Virus record (IMG/VR): IMGVR_UViG_3300028920_000044 | Span: 45,195 to 109,194 of that record | DNA length: 64,000 nucleotides | Strand: one strand, 5' to 3' | Origin: a virus | In this document: piece after piece, positions 1-9,356 of the stretch | How positions within the stretch are numbered: position 1 is the first letter of the stretch | Layout: the number at the start of each line of letters is the position of its first letter | The notes under the pieces: generated by a model | What the model saw: only the letters and a program-made list of their open reading frames with translations | The model's database searches: none | Told to the model about the DNA's origin: nothing | Position numbers and translations under genes: made by a program

Positions 1-791
1 ATACCTGATCCAAATTCAATAACAAACTTTCGAGAAGTCAATTTTCTTAAAAACACAGTCTTAGAAAAACTTTCTTCAAAATATTTCACATAATTAACAT
101 TATATTCTTCAAGAAGATTACTAGAATCATCCTTTCGTTTAACCCAAACACGAATATCACTAATGTGCCCTTCATCAATTTCAATTACATAAGGATAATA
201 TGTACCAAAACTATAATTAGGTAATGTCAGAAAAAATTCTTGAACCTTGAATTGTTGTACATCTTTAAATGGTGCAATAACTTCAGCAGTAGCAGATGGT
301 AATTGTTGTACATTACCTTCATTCGAAGTTATAATTGTGCTATATCCACTTAACGATTGCACAAATTTATATTTAGCATTTGTTATAAAATTGTATCCTT
401 CATTCTCAAAAACGATCGAAGAATCATCTCCTATAACTGCTTCTCTTCGTATAACACCATTAGGTAGCTTTGGTAATAATGCAAAATCAAATATTACACT
501 ACCAAACGCGTTAGAAGGAGTACCAAATGTTGGTAAATATCCATATGTAGCAGAGTGAAAATATAGATTCTCTGTTTCTTGTGCTGTGGCTACAAATGCT
601 TCTTTAAATAGAGAATCATAATATTGCTTTGCATCAAAATTTGTATGTCCAAGAAGATTTAATAAGAATCCAACAAAACCCAATTTATTAATCTGTAAAT
701 CATAGACTTGTAATTCACTCTTTAGTAACGTTGAATAATATTCTATGAATTCTTGTGGGCTTTTAAAATTTGTTACAGATATATCCGCCAT
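1..791 (-). CDS. Baseplate wedge protein, gp6/J-like, 3' end beyond window
   Basis: Reads from ATG at 791 and is still open at base 1, so the C-terminus lies outside. The N-terminal stretch (FIEYYSTLLKSEL, then GFLLNLLGHTNFDAKQYYDS, then a segment ending YGYLPTF) has the layout of T4 gp6/phage J wedge proteins, where a helical head with L-L-x-L-x-x-H/Y-N is followed by a phrase ending in LGY-x-P. In that family it forms the wedge ring of the contractile-tail baseplate. The assignment is by pattern only. It follows the 816 gene with 24 bases between them. Confidence 0.55.
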   Translation of the reverse strand, partial: MADISVTNFKSPQEFIEYYSTLLKSELQVYDLQINKLGFVGFLLNLLGHTNFDAKQYYDSLFKEAFVATAQETENLYFHSATYGYLPTFGTPSNAFGSVIFDFALLPKLPNGVIRREAVIGDDSSIVFENEGYNFITNAKYKFVQSLSGYSTIITSNEGNVQQLPSATAEVIAPFKDVQQFKVQEFFLTLPNYSFGTYYPYVIEIDEGHISDIRVWVKRKDDSSNLLEEYNVNYVKYFEESFSKTVFLRKLTSRKFVIEFGSG

Positions 792-815
792 TTCAACACC
801 CCGTTCAATCAAGGT

Positions 816-1667
816 TTAAATTTTATTAAATTTAGGGAATACTAAAGTATTAAGTTCATCTAATACCCAACTCTTTGTACCCTCTGAAACTACATATCCA
901 CGATATGCTGCACAAAAATAACTAAAAGGTAATGTAGTTAATTCGTTGCCTGTGCGTTGTCCTATCAACTCTTTTGATGGTAAAGCTTGAGGAAATAGAC
1001 CAATACATTTACCTACATATGTTATGTCTTTTAAATTTGGTTTATATTTGACTATATATATAGAAGCTGCATAATCTATTCCACCATATATTCCTCCGCT
1101 ATCTTGATGAAATTTGGTAATGTCTTGATTTAAATAATGAGGATGTGGTCTTATTTTACCTTCAATTATATCCCAAATATAATGAATCCATGCTTGATGG
1201 AATTTATATATTGATAGTTCAGAATCATCTATATATGTGACAGACACTTGCTCCGAGGTACTGAATTCAGTTGCAAAAGGAATTGCCCCACTTCGACTAG
1301 ATACTCGCTCTGAATTGACCTGTTCTTGAGGTGGTGTAAAATCAACAGCAGCAAACGTAACAAATTTTGTAATTCTATTTAATTCTTCACCTATTGAACT
1401 GTTCCCTTTGTATGTATGTTCACCGTGTTCACCAAACACTCTTTTATTACTAAAATCTTGATCTCTAGTAAGCCCACTTAAAGGAGGAGGGATCATGAAC
1501 ATAAACGTGTAACCGTTTATATCAGGATTGTATCTATGAAGCATTGTATCATAAAAAAATCGCATCAAGTCGCTATCTTCTTTAGATTCCCCAAATATAA
1601 TATCTATAACATTGACATTTGCTAATTGAGAATTACTATCTTTCGGTGGAACAACTGTTAGCGCCAT
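816..1667 (-). CDS. Probable virion protein, unknown family
   Basis: 283 residues if started at ATG 1667, which sits about six bases after GGAG. An earlier ATG at 1679 lacks such a site. No domain recognised. It contains a hydrophobic FMFMIPPPLSGL segment and no signal peptide. Placement between a gp6-like gene and large unknown genes suggests a baseplate or tail role, which is inference. A perfect 13-bp hairpin lies directly upstream. Confidence 0.6.
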   Translation of the reverse strand: MALTVVPPKDSNSQLANVNVIDIIFGESKEDSDLMRFFYDTMLHRYNPDINGYTFMFMIPPPLSGLTRDQDFSNKRVFGEHGEHTYKGNSSIGEELNRITKFVTFAAVDFTPPQEQVNSERVSSRSGAIPFATEFSTSEQVSVTYIDDSELSIYKFHQAWIHYIWDIIEGKIRPHPHYLNQDITKFHQDSGGIYGGIDYAASIYIVKYKPNLKDITYVGKCIGLFPQALPSKELIGQRTGNELTTLPFSYFCAAYRGYVVSEGTKSWVLDELNTLVFPKFNKI

Positions 1668-1684
1668 AATATTCTCCATGACCA

Positions 1685-1718
1685 ATAGGGCCTAATGCGA
1701 TTACACATTAGGCCCTAT
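1685..1718. terminator. Perfect 13-bp intergenic hairpin without T-run
   Basis: Arms 1685-1697 (atagggcctaatg) and 1706-1718 (cattaggccctat) are exact complements around an 8-base loop. It lies between the stop of the 1727 gene and the ribosome binding site of the next minus-strand gene. Neither side has a U-tract, so intrinsic termination would be weak; processing or mRNA protection is as likely. Confidence 0.5.
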
Positions 1719-1726
1719 CAATTCTA

Positions 1727-2989
1727 TTAACTCCCGTATTGTCCACGGCATACAGTTTTGCTCATATTATAAATTAGACCATAAATCAATACATTTCGAA
1801 TTTGAATTCTTGTTACCTCACTATATCGATCATATACTTTAGTCAGGGCTTTCCCATCTGTATCTCTAAGATCATCATCAAAAATTTGTTTCAATAACAT
1901 ATTGCTAAGTTTCTGTATCTTTCGAGTATCCGGATTATTTTTACTCGAAATAATAACTTTCTTAACAATCGTTCTATAATTCGCTTTACAGATATCAATT
2001 TTATCAACAACATTGGTCCGCGAAAGAATTACACTAATTAAATCATATAAGATATCATGATATTTATGATTATGAATAGATTGAAGTATTGCTTTAATAG
2101 TAACCTCTTTAACTTTAAATGACTGATTAAAACTTTTAATTAACGTACTAGGATAAGAGGGATTTGGATTCATTGTGATGTAATCGGTTACGTCATTTGT
2201 TATTTCATCACGAATATGAACAGTAGAATATTGATCAAACCCTGGTTCATCATCACCCATACCAACGCTTGGGCTAGAAATAGACATGCCCATTTTATGT
2301 GCTTTCATATAAAGAGGCAATAATCCACCTTGTGCTTCGTTTTTACCCGTTGTTATATTTCTTCTCGGGTTAAACATAAAGATCTGATTAATGCGACTAT
2401 ACATTTGTTCGAATAATCGTTTTAATTTAAAAGAATTTCTTTTAATCTCTGGTCCATATTTGAATATAAGTTTAGGAACATGATAATCATGAAGTAAGCT
2501 GATAGGACTGTCATATTTAGATACACTATGCTTCTTAGTGATCATATGAGTTACAACATACTTCATGATTTTCTTGTCACAATATTTAATGTACCGTACC
2601 TTACGACCATTCCAAACTTTCATCAAGCAGCACATCATTGCGTTTTTGTATATGTGTTCTTTCTTTCCCATCAAACCATAATATGTAAGTAATAATAAAA
2701 TCTGATAATATGGGTCACTATGCATAGCATTCTTCATAGCGCCCATACCCCAATCTTTTTTATATGCATTGTAAACATCAATTTGATCAATACCAATTAT
2801 TTTGTATAATTTTAATACGCCTGCCATTGGAAGCGTAAACTTGAAACAATACCCTTCATCAGATGACATAGATTGGGAGAATGCGGTACTCACAAACCTC
2901 GAAATCTCTTGATACACCTGGCGTTCTATTCGCGGATCAGCATGAAATATTTGCTGTAGTTCCTTATGAAGTTTCGTTATTTCTGACAC
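1727..2989 (-). CDS. Unknown 420-residue phage protein
   Basis: Starts with GTG at 2989, eight bases after AGGAG. No family recognised. It is rich in Lys, Ile and Tyr, with no signal peptide or clear membrane segment. The segment GMSISSPSVGMGDDEPGFDQ around residues 234-253 looks like an exposed loop between two helical parts. It belongs to the left-edge run of virion-type genes, so a structural role is a guess from position. Confidence 0.6.
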   Translation of the reverse strand: MSEITKLHKELQQIFHADPRIERQVYQEISRFVSTAFSQSMSSDEGYCFKFTLPMAGVLKLYKIIGIDQIDVYNAYKKDWGMGAMKNAMHSDPYYQILLLLTYYGLMGKKEHIYKNAMMCCLMKVWNGRKVRYIKYCDKKIMKYVVTHMITKKHSVSKYDSPISLLHDYHVPKLIFKYGPEIKRNSFKLKRLFEQMYSRINQIFMFNPRRNITTGKNEAQGGLLPLYMKAHKMGMSISSPSVGMGDDEPGFDQYSTVHIRDEITNDVTDYITMNPNPSYPSTLIKSFNQSFKVKEVTIKAILQSIHNHKYHDILYDLISVILSRTNVVDKIDICKANYRTIVKKVIISSKNNPDTRKIQKLSNMLLKQIFDDDLRDTDGKALTKVYDRYSEVTRIQIRNVLIYGLIYNMSKTVCRGQYGS

Positions 2990-3018
2990 TTTTCATGCTC
3001 CTATTATGATGATAAAGA

Positions 3019-3741
3019 TTAAACACATGTAGCAATAATCTTTGCGAGATTATGCATCTTCTTCTCGAAAGATTCAACAAGATCAACTAATTTATCTTGG
3101 TCAAACACTCTCCCATAATCGACATTGTCAGTAAGATATTGAATCCGAGCCCAAGAACCAAAAGGAAAAGAAACATTTCTAAGAAGGTTCTCAATAACAG
3201 CAACTTTAATACCAAATTTGATAGCTTCATCTGTATCGGTACCGTCTGTAATTAATGCAGCGATTGTATCTTTCGACGTATCGTAATACCGTTCTTTTCT
3301 TTGTTCGTCGTTAAGTTTGTAAAAGTTACGATCCAAGTTCTCGTAAATAGCTTTTGACAAACGTCTTTGAGCTTTTTCAAGAGAGTCATCTATAATTGAT
3401 TCATTAATCCCTTTCCCATAAAACTCAGGAACGATATTAACAAACTCATAAATTTTTCTTACATTTGTAAACAAAGCACTCATAACGCCTTCGATTTGAG
3501 GATGCACACTCTCATCAAGCTTCTGAAATAGTTGATCATAGTACATCATATCAACTCTAATTTTTGATTCGAATGCAATTTGATCATAAGGTTTATAAAA
3601 CCCTTTACCCATATCCTTCTGCTTTGCAATTCGTTGTGCTTCTTCAAGAACTGTAACCCTTATACCTTTGCTCTCTGTAATCTTACTCAAAGCATCCCGA
3701 GATTCTCGCATAATATCCATCTGGGTATCTTCGGTAAACAT
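3019..3741 (-). CDS. Unknown 240-residue phage protein
   Basis: ATG at 3741 follows GGAGGAAATATT, a strong ribosome site. The product is mostly helical and charged (for example DDSLEKAQRRLSKAIYENLD), cytoplasmic in character, with no motif I recognise. It lies between two other unknown genes of the same operon with 25-30 base gaps. Confidence 0.6.
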   Translation of the reverse strand: MFTEDTQMDIMRESRDALSKITESKGIRVTVLEEAQRIAKQKDMGKGFYKPYDQIAFESKIRVDMMYYDQLFQKLDESVHPQIEGVMSALFTNVRKIYEFVNIVPEFYGKGINESIIDDSLEKAQRRLSKAIYENLDRNFYKLNDEQRKERYYDTSKDTIAALITDGTDTDEAIKFGIKVAVIENLLRNVSFPFGSWARIQYLTDNVDYGRVFDQDKLVDLVESFEKKMHNLAKIIATCV

Positions 3742-3766
3742 AATATTTCCTCCATAAATGAAAATG

Positions 3767-6031
3767 TTAAATTCTGCCTTCTAACTCATTTCTCGTCATA
3801 TTCTCGACATAGGTCTCAAATGTACGAATGTTAGATTTATTGATTTGTGTCATATACTGAAGTTTATAGTATACTTGCCCACGCTTAGAATCTATGACAA
3901 TTAAATTTGGCACATCTAATCTTTGGTTAATAAATTTGACTATTCCCTTGACATAATTGTCTGTAACATTTAGCCCCTCCTCTACACCTTTAGATAACAA
4001 ATGGCGCCAAGACTTTGAAACAACTGCTGCATGTAACATCACAATCGTCTCAAGTGGTACTACTAATGTATAGTTTGGTAAATCCAAAGCATCATTAGCA
4101 ACAGTTTCAATTTCTATATCAATGTAATCGACATACTGACACACAGACCCCATCACAGCTACATAATATAATGTTCTAATAAAACTTTTAATATAACCCT
4201 TTGTCTGATTAATAAATTCTTCAACTGCTTCTATTAATTTATCTGGATCATCATGGTCTAATATATTTCGTCTTAATATTGCAATATTATCAGGTACACC
4301 TTGGGGGTTATATCTAAATTCTTGATGATATGTAATAACTATATTTTCAACAGCTTGATCAATTACTCTTTCAACTTTATCAAATATTGGTTTAGGGTTA
4401 TTAATAATTTTTCCTAATTGATATGCTAAACTTTGATGCATACTATCAAATTCTTCTCCAATATCGGTAGAAACTCGAGTAAACATGCCAAAACTTTCTT
4501 TAGTAATCATTGGATCACTAAGCATCACATTTTTTAAATCCTCTGTTCTTGATTCTACTTTTTGGATTGCTTTACCTAAAGTCTTTGTACATATTGACTT
4601 CATAAGTTTAGCTTTGTTTTCATCAACCCCGGCACCTCTAAAAGAGTTTTCAACAGCAGAGAATACTTCTCCAGTTATTTTCGCTATTTCCCCCATTAAG
4701 AACTTATCAAGCGTTTCTTCTTTTAACTTTTGATAATCAATAATAGATTCATGAGGATGTATTGTCATCAATAATGATTTCGTATACATATTGATATTGT
4801 AACCTAAATACGCCAAAAAATTATGAAGAACTAGATCGCTTAGTTCTCCCGCTTTTGGAGATAATGTTTTAACTGTTGATTCTATTTGTCCTGGGTTACG
4901 AGTCAATCCAAATTGTGATCGTAAAAGATTATCATTAAGCATAAACTTAAAGAAAAGCTCTGCCTCTTTTAGATTCCCTTGTACGACATTTAATATATCA
5001 AATTCCTTCACAGGTTTGAATGTATCTCGTGGCATATTAGTTGGTACAACTGTAGGTACACCCTCTTTTCCAGGCGAATAGAGTTCTTTTGAAGCTATTT
5101 GGTCTTGTCTAGATAATGGTAATCTTGATGGTATCCTAGGATCAATCCACGTTTTTCTCCACCGTTTTACGGTTTCATATGGTTTCCCTATGGCTTTCTC
5201 AAAACGATTTGATATTCTTCTACCAAAAGATTCTAATCCTTGTGCTATTTTAGGATGATCTGGAGCCAACCAAGAAATTAATCTGTCATGAAGTGTGTTT
5301 CTATCTTGTTCAGCATCAAACTTCGACATATTCGCTAAAAGATTCCAAGCTTCTTTCTCATCAAGACGTTTAATAACATTAAATATGTACTTAATATTTG
5401 TTTCACCTTGCGGCCCACCAATTGGTTTCTTTAAAGCAATCGCTGTGGTTAAGACGTATGCAAGAGTTAAAGAATCAATAGAGTATGCTTTAGTACCAAC
5501 AATTACAGGGACATCAATTAAATTTTCTAGCGTTATTAACTCAACAAAAGGATTCAATTTCTTTACCCTTGGTTCAGTTGCTAGATATCTTTTGATAATA
5601 GCTGTTTTCTCTCTAATCTTTTCCTGGAGTTTATATTCATCCATTCTTGGTATAGCAGAAGGTTCTTGCATCTGATAAGATTGATAACTTCCAGATCCGC
5701 CTTGTCCTAATGAAGATTGAGAGATTAAAGTTTGCACATCTGATGAATTTCCGTTTTCATCAGTTAAAGAAAAACTTTTCGAAGCACTCGCTACTATATT
5801 CAATGCATTGCTTACGAATATCTCCTTCAACATAGAAACAGCCATAAAGTTTCTCATCGTCTGTTCAAACTTCTGTAATCGCTTATCAAATAACATTGGG
5901 TATATAAATGTTAACTTAAATTGTTGGTCTATATCCTCTACACTGATGTTCTTAGCTCCTACATCAAAGGTCTTTACCTTTCTCAGGTTACGAGTTGCGC
6001 TTGAATAAAGCTGTCTTCCTGTTAAATTCAT
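3767..6031 (-). CDS. Large unknown protein, 754 residues, probable virion component
   Basis: ATG at 6031 with AGAGG upstream. The protein opens with a basic segment (SSATRNLRKVKTFD), has a Ser/Gly/Gln-rich linker near residues 105-125 and long helical stretches after that. No enzymatic motif seen. Its size, position beside baseplate-like genes and lack of motifs fit a structural or injected protein; the sequence does not decide. Confidence 0.6.
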   Translation of the reverse strand: MNLTGRQLYSSATRNLRKVKTFDVGAKNISVEDIDQQFKLTFIYPMLFDKRLQKFEQTMRNFMAVSMLKEIFVSNALNIVASASKSFSLTDENGNSSDVQTLISQSSLGQGGSGSYQSYQMQEPSAIPRMDEYKLQEKIREKTAIIKRYLATEPRVKKLNPFVELITLENLIDVPVIVGTKAYSIDSLTLAYVLTTAIALKKPIGGPQGETNIKYIFNVIKRLDEKEAWNLLANMSKFDAEQDRNTLHDRLISWLAPDHPKIAQGLESFGRRISNRFEKAIGKPYETVKRWRKTWIDPRIPSRLPLSRQDQIASKELYSPGKEGVPTVVPTNMPRDTFKPVKEFDILNVVQGNLKEAELFFKFMLNDNLLRSQFGLTRNPGQIESTVKTLSPKAGELSDLVLHNFLAYLGYNINMYTKSLLMTIHPHESIIDYQKLKEETLDKFLMGEIAKITGEVFSAVENSFRGAGVDENKAKLMKSICTKTLGKAIQKVESRTEDLKNVMLSDPMITKESFGMFTRVSTDIGEEFDSMHQSLAYQLGKIINNPKPIFDKVERVIDQAVENIVITYHQEFRYNPQGVPDNIAILRRNILDHDDPDKLIEAVEEFINQTKGYIKSFIRTLYYVAVMGSVCQYVDYIDIEIETVANDALDLPNYTLVVPLETIVMLHAAVVSKSWRHLLSKGVEEGLNVTDNYVKGIVKFINQRLDVPNLIVIDSKRGQVYYKLQYMTQINKSNIRTFETYVENMTRNELEGRI

Positions 6032-6047
6032 ACTTTACCTCTCGTAG

Positions 6048-6947
6048 TTAACATCTGATATCGGCATATATTGTTGTTATCTCTTTCGAAAACTTAGGAT
6101 AAGTTTTCTTATAGTCTAATCGCATTTTATCTATTATATCACACATACGCTTTGAATCTTTCGGATAGCTTGACAGCGAAAAGAATGATTTAATACTATC
6201 CCAAGTTTTTTGTATCCAAGTGTGTGGTCTTGCTTTTCCACCAGTTAATTTATTAAACTTAAAGAACACCTTCGCTAAATCATCACCATATCCATATTTG
6301 ACTGCATATTCATCAGCATTCAATTCCCCCATATGATCAGCAAATGTTAAACTTCTAGAGAGAGCAAAAAGAGACAGAACAACAGGCAATAATATTAATG
6401 ATACTGCGGGAAAAACAATAACTCTTAAAAGGGTAAGAGCTCCAATCAATAGCCCCCCCTTCGCAACCTGGTTTACTAGAGTCGGAAGTAACATAGAAAA
6501 ATTAGCAGTGTGCTGATATATATGACCAATCTCATGCAATAATATCGCTGTAAGTTCTCTAGGTGTAAACATGTCTAATGTCTTCGTTCCAAATATAACA
6601 TATATTCCCTTAATATATCTTGGAGATTCTTCAGCCTTAAACTTCTCTGTTTTTAGCTTATTCTCTCCATCTTTCTTAAAAACCTTCGGTAATGTTTGAT
6701 TGTATTTTATAAATATACAAGCGTCATGCACATTTTCTTTGACTACAAAGTATACTGATTTTACTCCTGTAAAACTCTTTATATTTCTAACAAGGTCTAC
6801 TATTTGTTGTTTATCCTTAGTATTTTTTCTAATACTATCAAAGTTCTTATCGATATTCTTTAACACAGGGGATCTTACTTTAGCAGCTTCAAACATTATA
6901 TATTCAAAATTTCTATTGATATCTTCAATGATCAAATCAACATTCAT
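6048..6947 (-). CDS. M48-like membrane zinc metallopeptidase
   Basis: 299 residues. The zinc motif HEIGH is at residues 138-142 and a likely third ligand is Glu213 in NADEYA, the arrangement of M48 (HtpX/Ste24-type) peptidases. Two hydrophobic segments between about 161 and 197 separate motif and ligand, as in HtpX. In the family it cleaves membrane or misfolded proteins. It overlaps nothing and is separated from the Cas4-like gene by a structured spacer. In a phage it could act on host envelope proteins or on virion maturation; inference. Confidence 0.8.
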   Translation of the reverse strand: MNVDLIIEDINRNFEYIMFEAAKVRSPVLKNIDKNFDSIRKNTKDKQQIVDLVRNIKSFTGVKSVYFVVKENVHDACIFIKYNQTLPKVFKKDGENKLKTEKFKAEESPRYIKGIYVIFGTKTLDMFTPRELTAILLHEIGHIYQHTANFSMLLPTLVNQVAKGGLLIGALTLLRVIVFPAVSLILLPVVLSLFALSRSLTFADHMGELNADEYAVKYGYGDDLAKVFFKFNKLTGGKARPHTWIQKTWDSIKSFFSLSSYPKDSKRMCDIIDKMRLDYKKTYPKFSKEITTIYADIRC

Positions 6948-6967
6948 TGATATCTCCTATATTCGAT

Positions 6968-7086
6968 CCTGGCCCCATACCGGGTGGAGAGGTCGGATAA
7001 ACCCTGACGCCCAAGATGGCAAAACACAAAACCCGCAAATTAAAAAGGGTAATGTTAAGAAAGCGTCATACCGATACGAGACCAGG
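6968..7086. ncRNA. Candidate structured RNA in a GC-richer spacer
   Basis: The 142 bases between the M48 and nuclease genes hold nested complements: cctgg 6968-6972 with ccagg 7082-7086, tgacgc 7005-7010 with gcgtca 7063-7068, and an inner accc/gggt pair. No ORF on either strand starts properly here. It is clearly richer in G+C than the flanking genes. I do not recognise a riboswitch or tRNA consensus, and strand is undecided. Confidence 0.35.
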
Positions 7087-7089
7087 GAA

Positions 7090-8049
7090 CTATTTAATGT
7101 CACATATCTTATAATAGTGACAAAAAAAGCATTTCTTTCGATTCACAAACTCATTATCACCAGGTGGTAAAGTATTGCTATCTAGAAACCCATTTATTTC
7201 TTTTATTTTACGCCGAATAAAATCGTAATAAGGTTCGGCATCAAAAGTATTCGTATCTAACACCATTGAAGTTATGAAATAAAATGGATTTCTTTTTGAA
7301 TTTAATTGTTTCTTAATAGAATCTACAATTTTAAGTGCCATAGAGAAATCATCAATATCACTTGCAGTGATATCATGTGCGAGATAAATAAACTGTAACG
7401 TATCTATATTATAATAGTCTAATGCTGGTTTATTTGATCTCGTTTTAATACTTTCATCTTTTGCTTCTGTAAGAAAATTCTCTAATACATACTTATAAGT
7501 CATTACTTGATAAAAGTCTGCAATTCTAGGTTTTTGATCTCTGATAATCTTTTGATAATCTTTATATGTACAACTTTTAATCTCTGCTAGGACATTAAAT
7601 CCCTTCAAATTATCTAATCTTCCACTAAATCGGATCGAAGGTATTTTTACAGATACTTCTGTTTCTGTAAATTGATCAGTTACTCCTTGAATGAAATCAT
7701 GACATGCACTTCCAAGTGTCGCTCGAAAAGATAGGGGTAACCACTTGTCCCCAAATGATTTAATAGGTGTTTTAGAAAGTTTATAAATAATTTGTCTGAT
7801 ACAATTATCTGCTACATCATATGCATTAATATTCGCGGCAACTTCGGCATAAACTCGATTCTTATTTTCTGCCTTTTCAGCTACTTCCCTTGAAAACACA
7901 GATACATCAAATGGTTTAGCTCGTTCACTAACTACAGGAACAGATTCTTCCTGTATAGAATCCTGTGTTTTAGATGCCTGAGATGCCGTGATTTTTCTTT
8001 CGCCTTCCTTGCCATTAATTAAATTTACTACGCTATTAAATTCACTCAA
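7090..8049 (-). CDS. Cas4/RecB-like PD-(D/E)XK nuclease with Fe-S cysteines
   Basis: The core shows GRLD followed by AEIKS, the D...E-x-K metal site of PD-(D/E)XK exonucleases. A lone Cys (about residue 85) upstream and C-x2-C-x5-C at the extreme C-terminus (residues 309, 312 and 318 counted from GTG 8055) are the four ligands that hold the 4Fe-4S cluster in Cas4 and AddB. Expected role: 5'-3' or endonucleolytic DNA processing in recombination or host DNA degradation. TTG at 8049 has GGAGG seven bases before it; GTG at 8055 is almost touching it, so I prefer TTG. A promoter-like site lies 50 bases upstream. Confidence 0.8.
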   Translation of the reverse strand: MSEFNSVVNLINGKEGERKITASQASKTQDSIQEESVPVVSERAKPFDVSVFSREVAEKAENKNRVYAEVAANINAYDVADNCIRQIIYKLSKTPIKSFGDKWLPLSFRATLGSACHDFIQGVTDQFTETEVSVKIPSIRFSGRLDNLKGFNVLAEIKSCTYKDYQKIIRDQKPRIADFYQVMTYKYVLENFLTEAKDESIKTRSNKPALDYYNIDTLQFIYLAHDITASDIDDFSMALKIVDSIKKQLNSKRNPFYFITSMVLDTNTFDAEPYYDFIRRKIKEINGFLDSNTLPPGDNEFVNRKKCFFCHYYKICDIK

Positions 8050-8105
8050 TTGCACGCCTCCAATGTTATATCTTCGTCGTTAGTATTAATATTACTTTTA
8101 ATACT

Positions 8106-8116
8106 ATTTCTATATA
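8106..8116 (-). promoter_or_regulatory. Promoter-like motif TATATAGAAAT upstream of the nuclease gene
   Basis: On the minus strand the spacer reads TTTTATATAGAAATAGTATT. The same 11 bases occur at 14508-14518, 32712-32722 and 55048-55058, all between genes. This one is just downstream of a hairpin that ends the previous operon, which is where a promoter would be expected. Confidence 0.4.
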
Positions 8117-8139
8117 AAACTAGAAGACATAAATTTTCA

Positions 8140-8159
8140 GGGAGGTGACGAACCCTCCC
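8140..8159 (-). terminator. Short GC hairpin, possible terminator after the 8191 gene
   Basis: gggagg at 8140-8145 pairs with cctccc at 8154-8159 around an eight-base loop. In the minus direction it is followed by TGAAAATTT, a poor U-tract, so termination strength is uncertain. It separates the 8191-12133 gene run from the nuclease gene. Confidence 0.45.
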
Positions 8160-8190
8160 CAAAAATTTAGAGTGCTACCTTCACACAGTC

Positions 8191-8862
8191 TTACTCTTCT
8201 TTCTTTTTCTTTCTACCGCGAAGTAACTTAGCAGCACCTATTGCTCCAGCGCCTAGACCTGCAGCGATAGCAACTTTACCACCATGCTCAGATCCAAATT
8301 TCTTAATGGCACTACCGGCATCATCAAGGGCTTCTTTAGTTTTATGAATACCTACTGCTGTTCGTGCTCCTGTTTTCATGCTCGTTGCTGGATTAAATCC
8401 TACAGCATTCATACCTCTGGCAACTTTTACACCAGGTTCAATACTACCCAAATTACTAAGATCTCTCTTTGCAACCCTACCAATCAGAGGCACATTCTTT
8501 AATTTTTTAGCAACGGATTGATATGTATCAATACTATCATCCGTACTTTTGAGGCTTTTACCCAATTCTTCTCTAGACGTGTTCTTAAACTTTTTATCAA
8601 TCTTAGCATACAGCTCTTTTCTCTTCTCAGCATCAGGAAAATCACTTTTTTCCTGAAGAGCAATGATCACACCTTCAGAATATTCTTTCGCTATACCAGA
8701 AATCTCTAAGACGAGATCTGTTGTTTTGTGTTCTTTAGCTTCATCGATCCAATTCGCTTTTTGTTCTGGAGAAGCGAGGATCCAAGCTAGAACATCTTCT
8801 CGTATTTCAAGACCCTTTAATGGATCTTTTTGGTTTGATGCAACAAATTGTTGATAGCCCAT
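8191..8862 (-). CDS. Putative packaged internal protein, paralogue of the next upstream gene
   Basis: 223 residues. It starts MGYQQFVASNQ and contains LAWILASPEQKANWIDEAKE and LVLEIS, matching the 8894-9322 product position by position. The start resembles the capsid-targeting start of T4 internal proteins (TYQEFIAEA). The C-terminal half is basic and ends in a glycine-rich hydrophobic stretch followed by AKLLRGRKKKKEE. It could be carried in the head and interact with DNA or membrane; inference. Confidence 0.65.
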   Translation of the reverse strand: MGYQQFVASNQKDPLKGLEIREDVLAWILASPEQKANWIDEAKEHKTTDLVLEISGIAKEYSEGVIIALQEKSDFPDAEKRKELYAKIDKKFKNTSREELGKSLKSTDDSIDTYQSVAKKLKNVPLIGRVAKRDLSNLGSIEPGVKVARGMNAVGFNPATSMKTGARTAVGIHKTKEALDDAGSAIKKFGSEHGGKVAIAAGLGAGAIGAAKLLRGRKKKKEE

Positions 8863-8893
8863 AATTTTAATCTCCTCATATAATTTAATTTAA

Positions 8894-9322
8894 TTATTCA
8901 GCAGCGCCAGAAGGAGAACTAGCCGGAACACCAGCAACCTGTTCTCTTCGTAATTTTTTAGCCAGATTCAATGCACCCAATCCTTGTGCAATTCCGGCGG
9001 CGGCGGCAATTTTGCCTTTGTCAGACATCTGAGGATCATCATCACTCATATTGGTGGCAGCTTTAGGTTCACCAGCTGTGGTAGTAGGATCAATTTCTTT
9101 ACCTGCTTCATCACCAGATCCACCAGCTTCGGTATTCGGAACATTTGCAGATTCAGAGATTTCAAGAACGTATTTACTTGCCTCATCATCTCCCTTTACT
9201 TCTTGAATAACAGCTGCTTTCTCTTTTGGAGACATATTCTTCCAGGCTTCAACATCTTCTTCAAACGTCTTGACAGTCTGTCCCTTGCCTTCTAAATTGT
9301 CTATAAAATCTTGATAAGACAT
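8894..9322 (-). CDS. Putative packaged internal protein, MSYQDF type
   Basis: 142 residues beginning MSYQDFIDNLEGKGQ, close in layout to the T4 IP capsid-targeting sequence. Residues 20-53 match its neighbour at 8191 (AWKNMSPKEKAAV...YVLEIS). After an acidic Gly/Asp/Pro-rich middle it ends with a hydrophobic alanine/glycine helix and LNLAKKLRRE, a module also found in other small proteins here. Function unknown; packaging is inferred from the start. Confidence 0.65.
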   Translation of the reverse strand: MSYQDFIDNLEGKGQTVKTFEEDVEAWKNMSPKEKAAVIQEVKGDDEASKYVLEISESANVPNTEAGGSGDEAGKEIDPTTTAGEPKAATNMSDDDPQMSDKGKIAAAAGIAQGLGALNLAKKLRREQVAGVPASSPSGAAE

Positions 9323-9356
9323 ACTTTTTCTCCTTTGATATTCGTTGAATTTAGGT

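Noticed and set aside
247-558. Plus-strand frame of 103 codons at the left edge
   Set aside because: It is antisense to the gp6-like gene, has no ribosome site and no recognisable content.
6968-7086. A c-di-GMP or other known riboswitch
   Set aside because: Tempting given the PilZ and HD-GYP genes, but no known core consensus could be matched on either strand.
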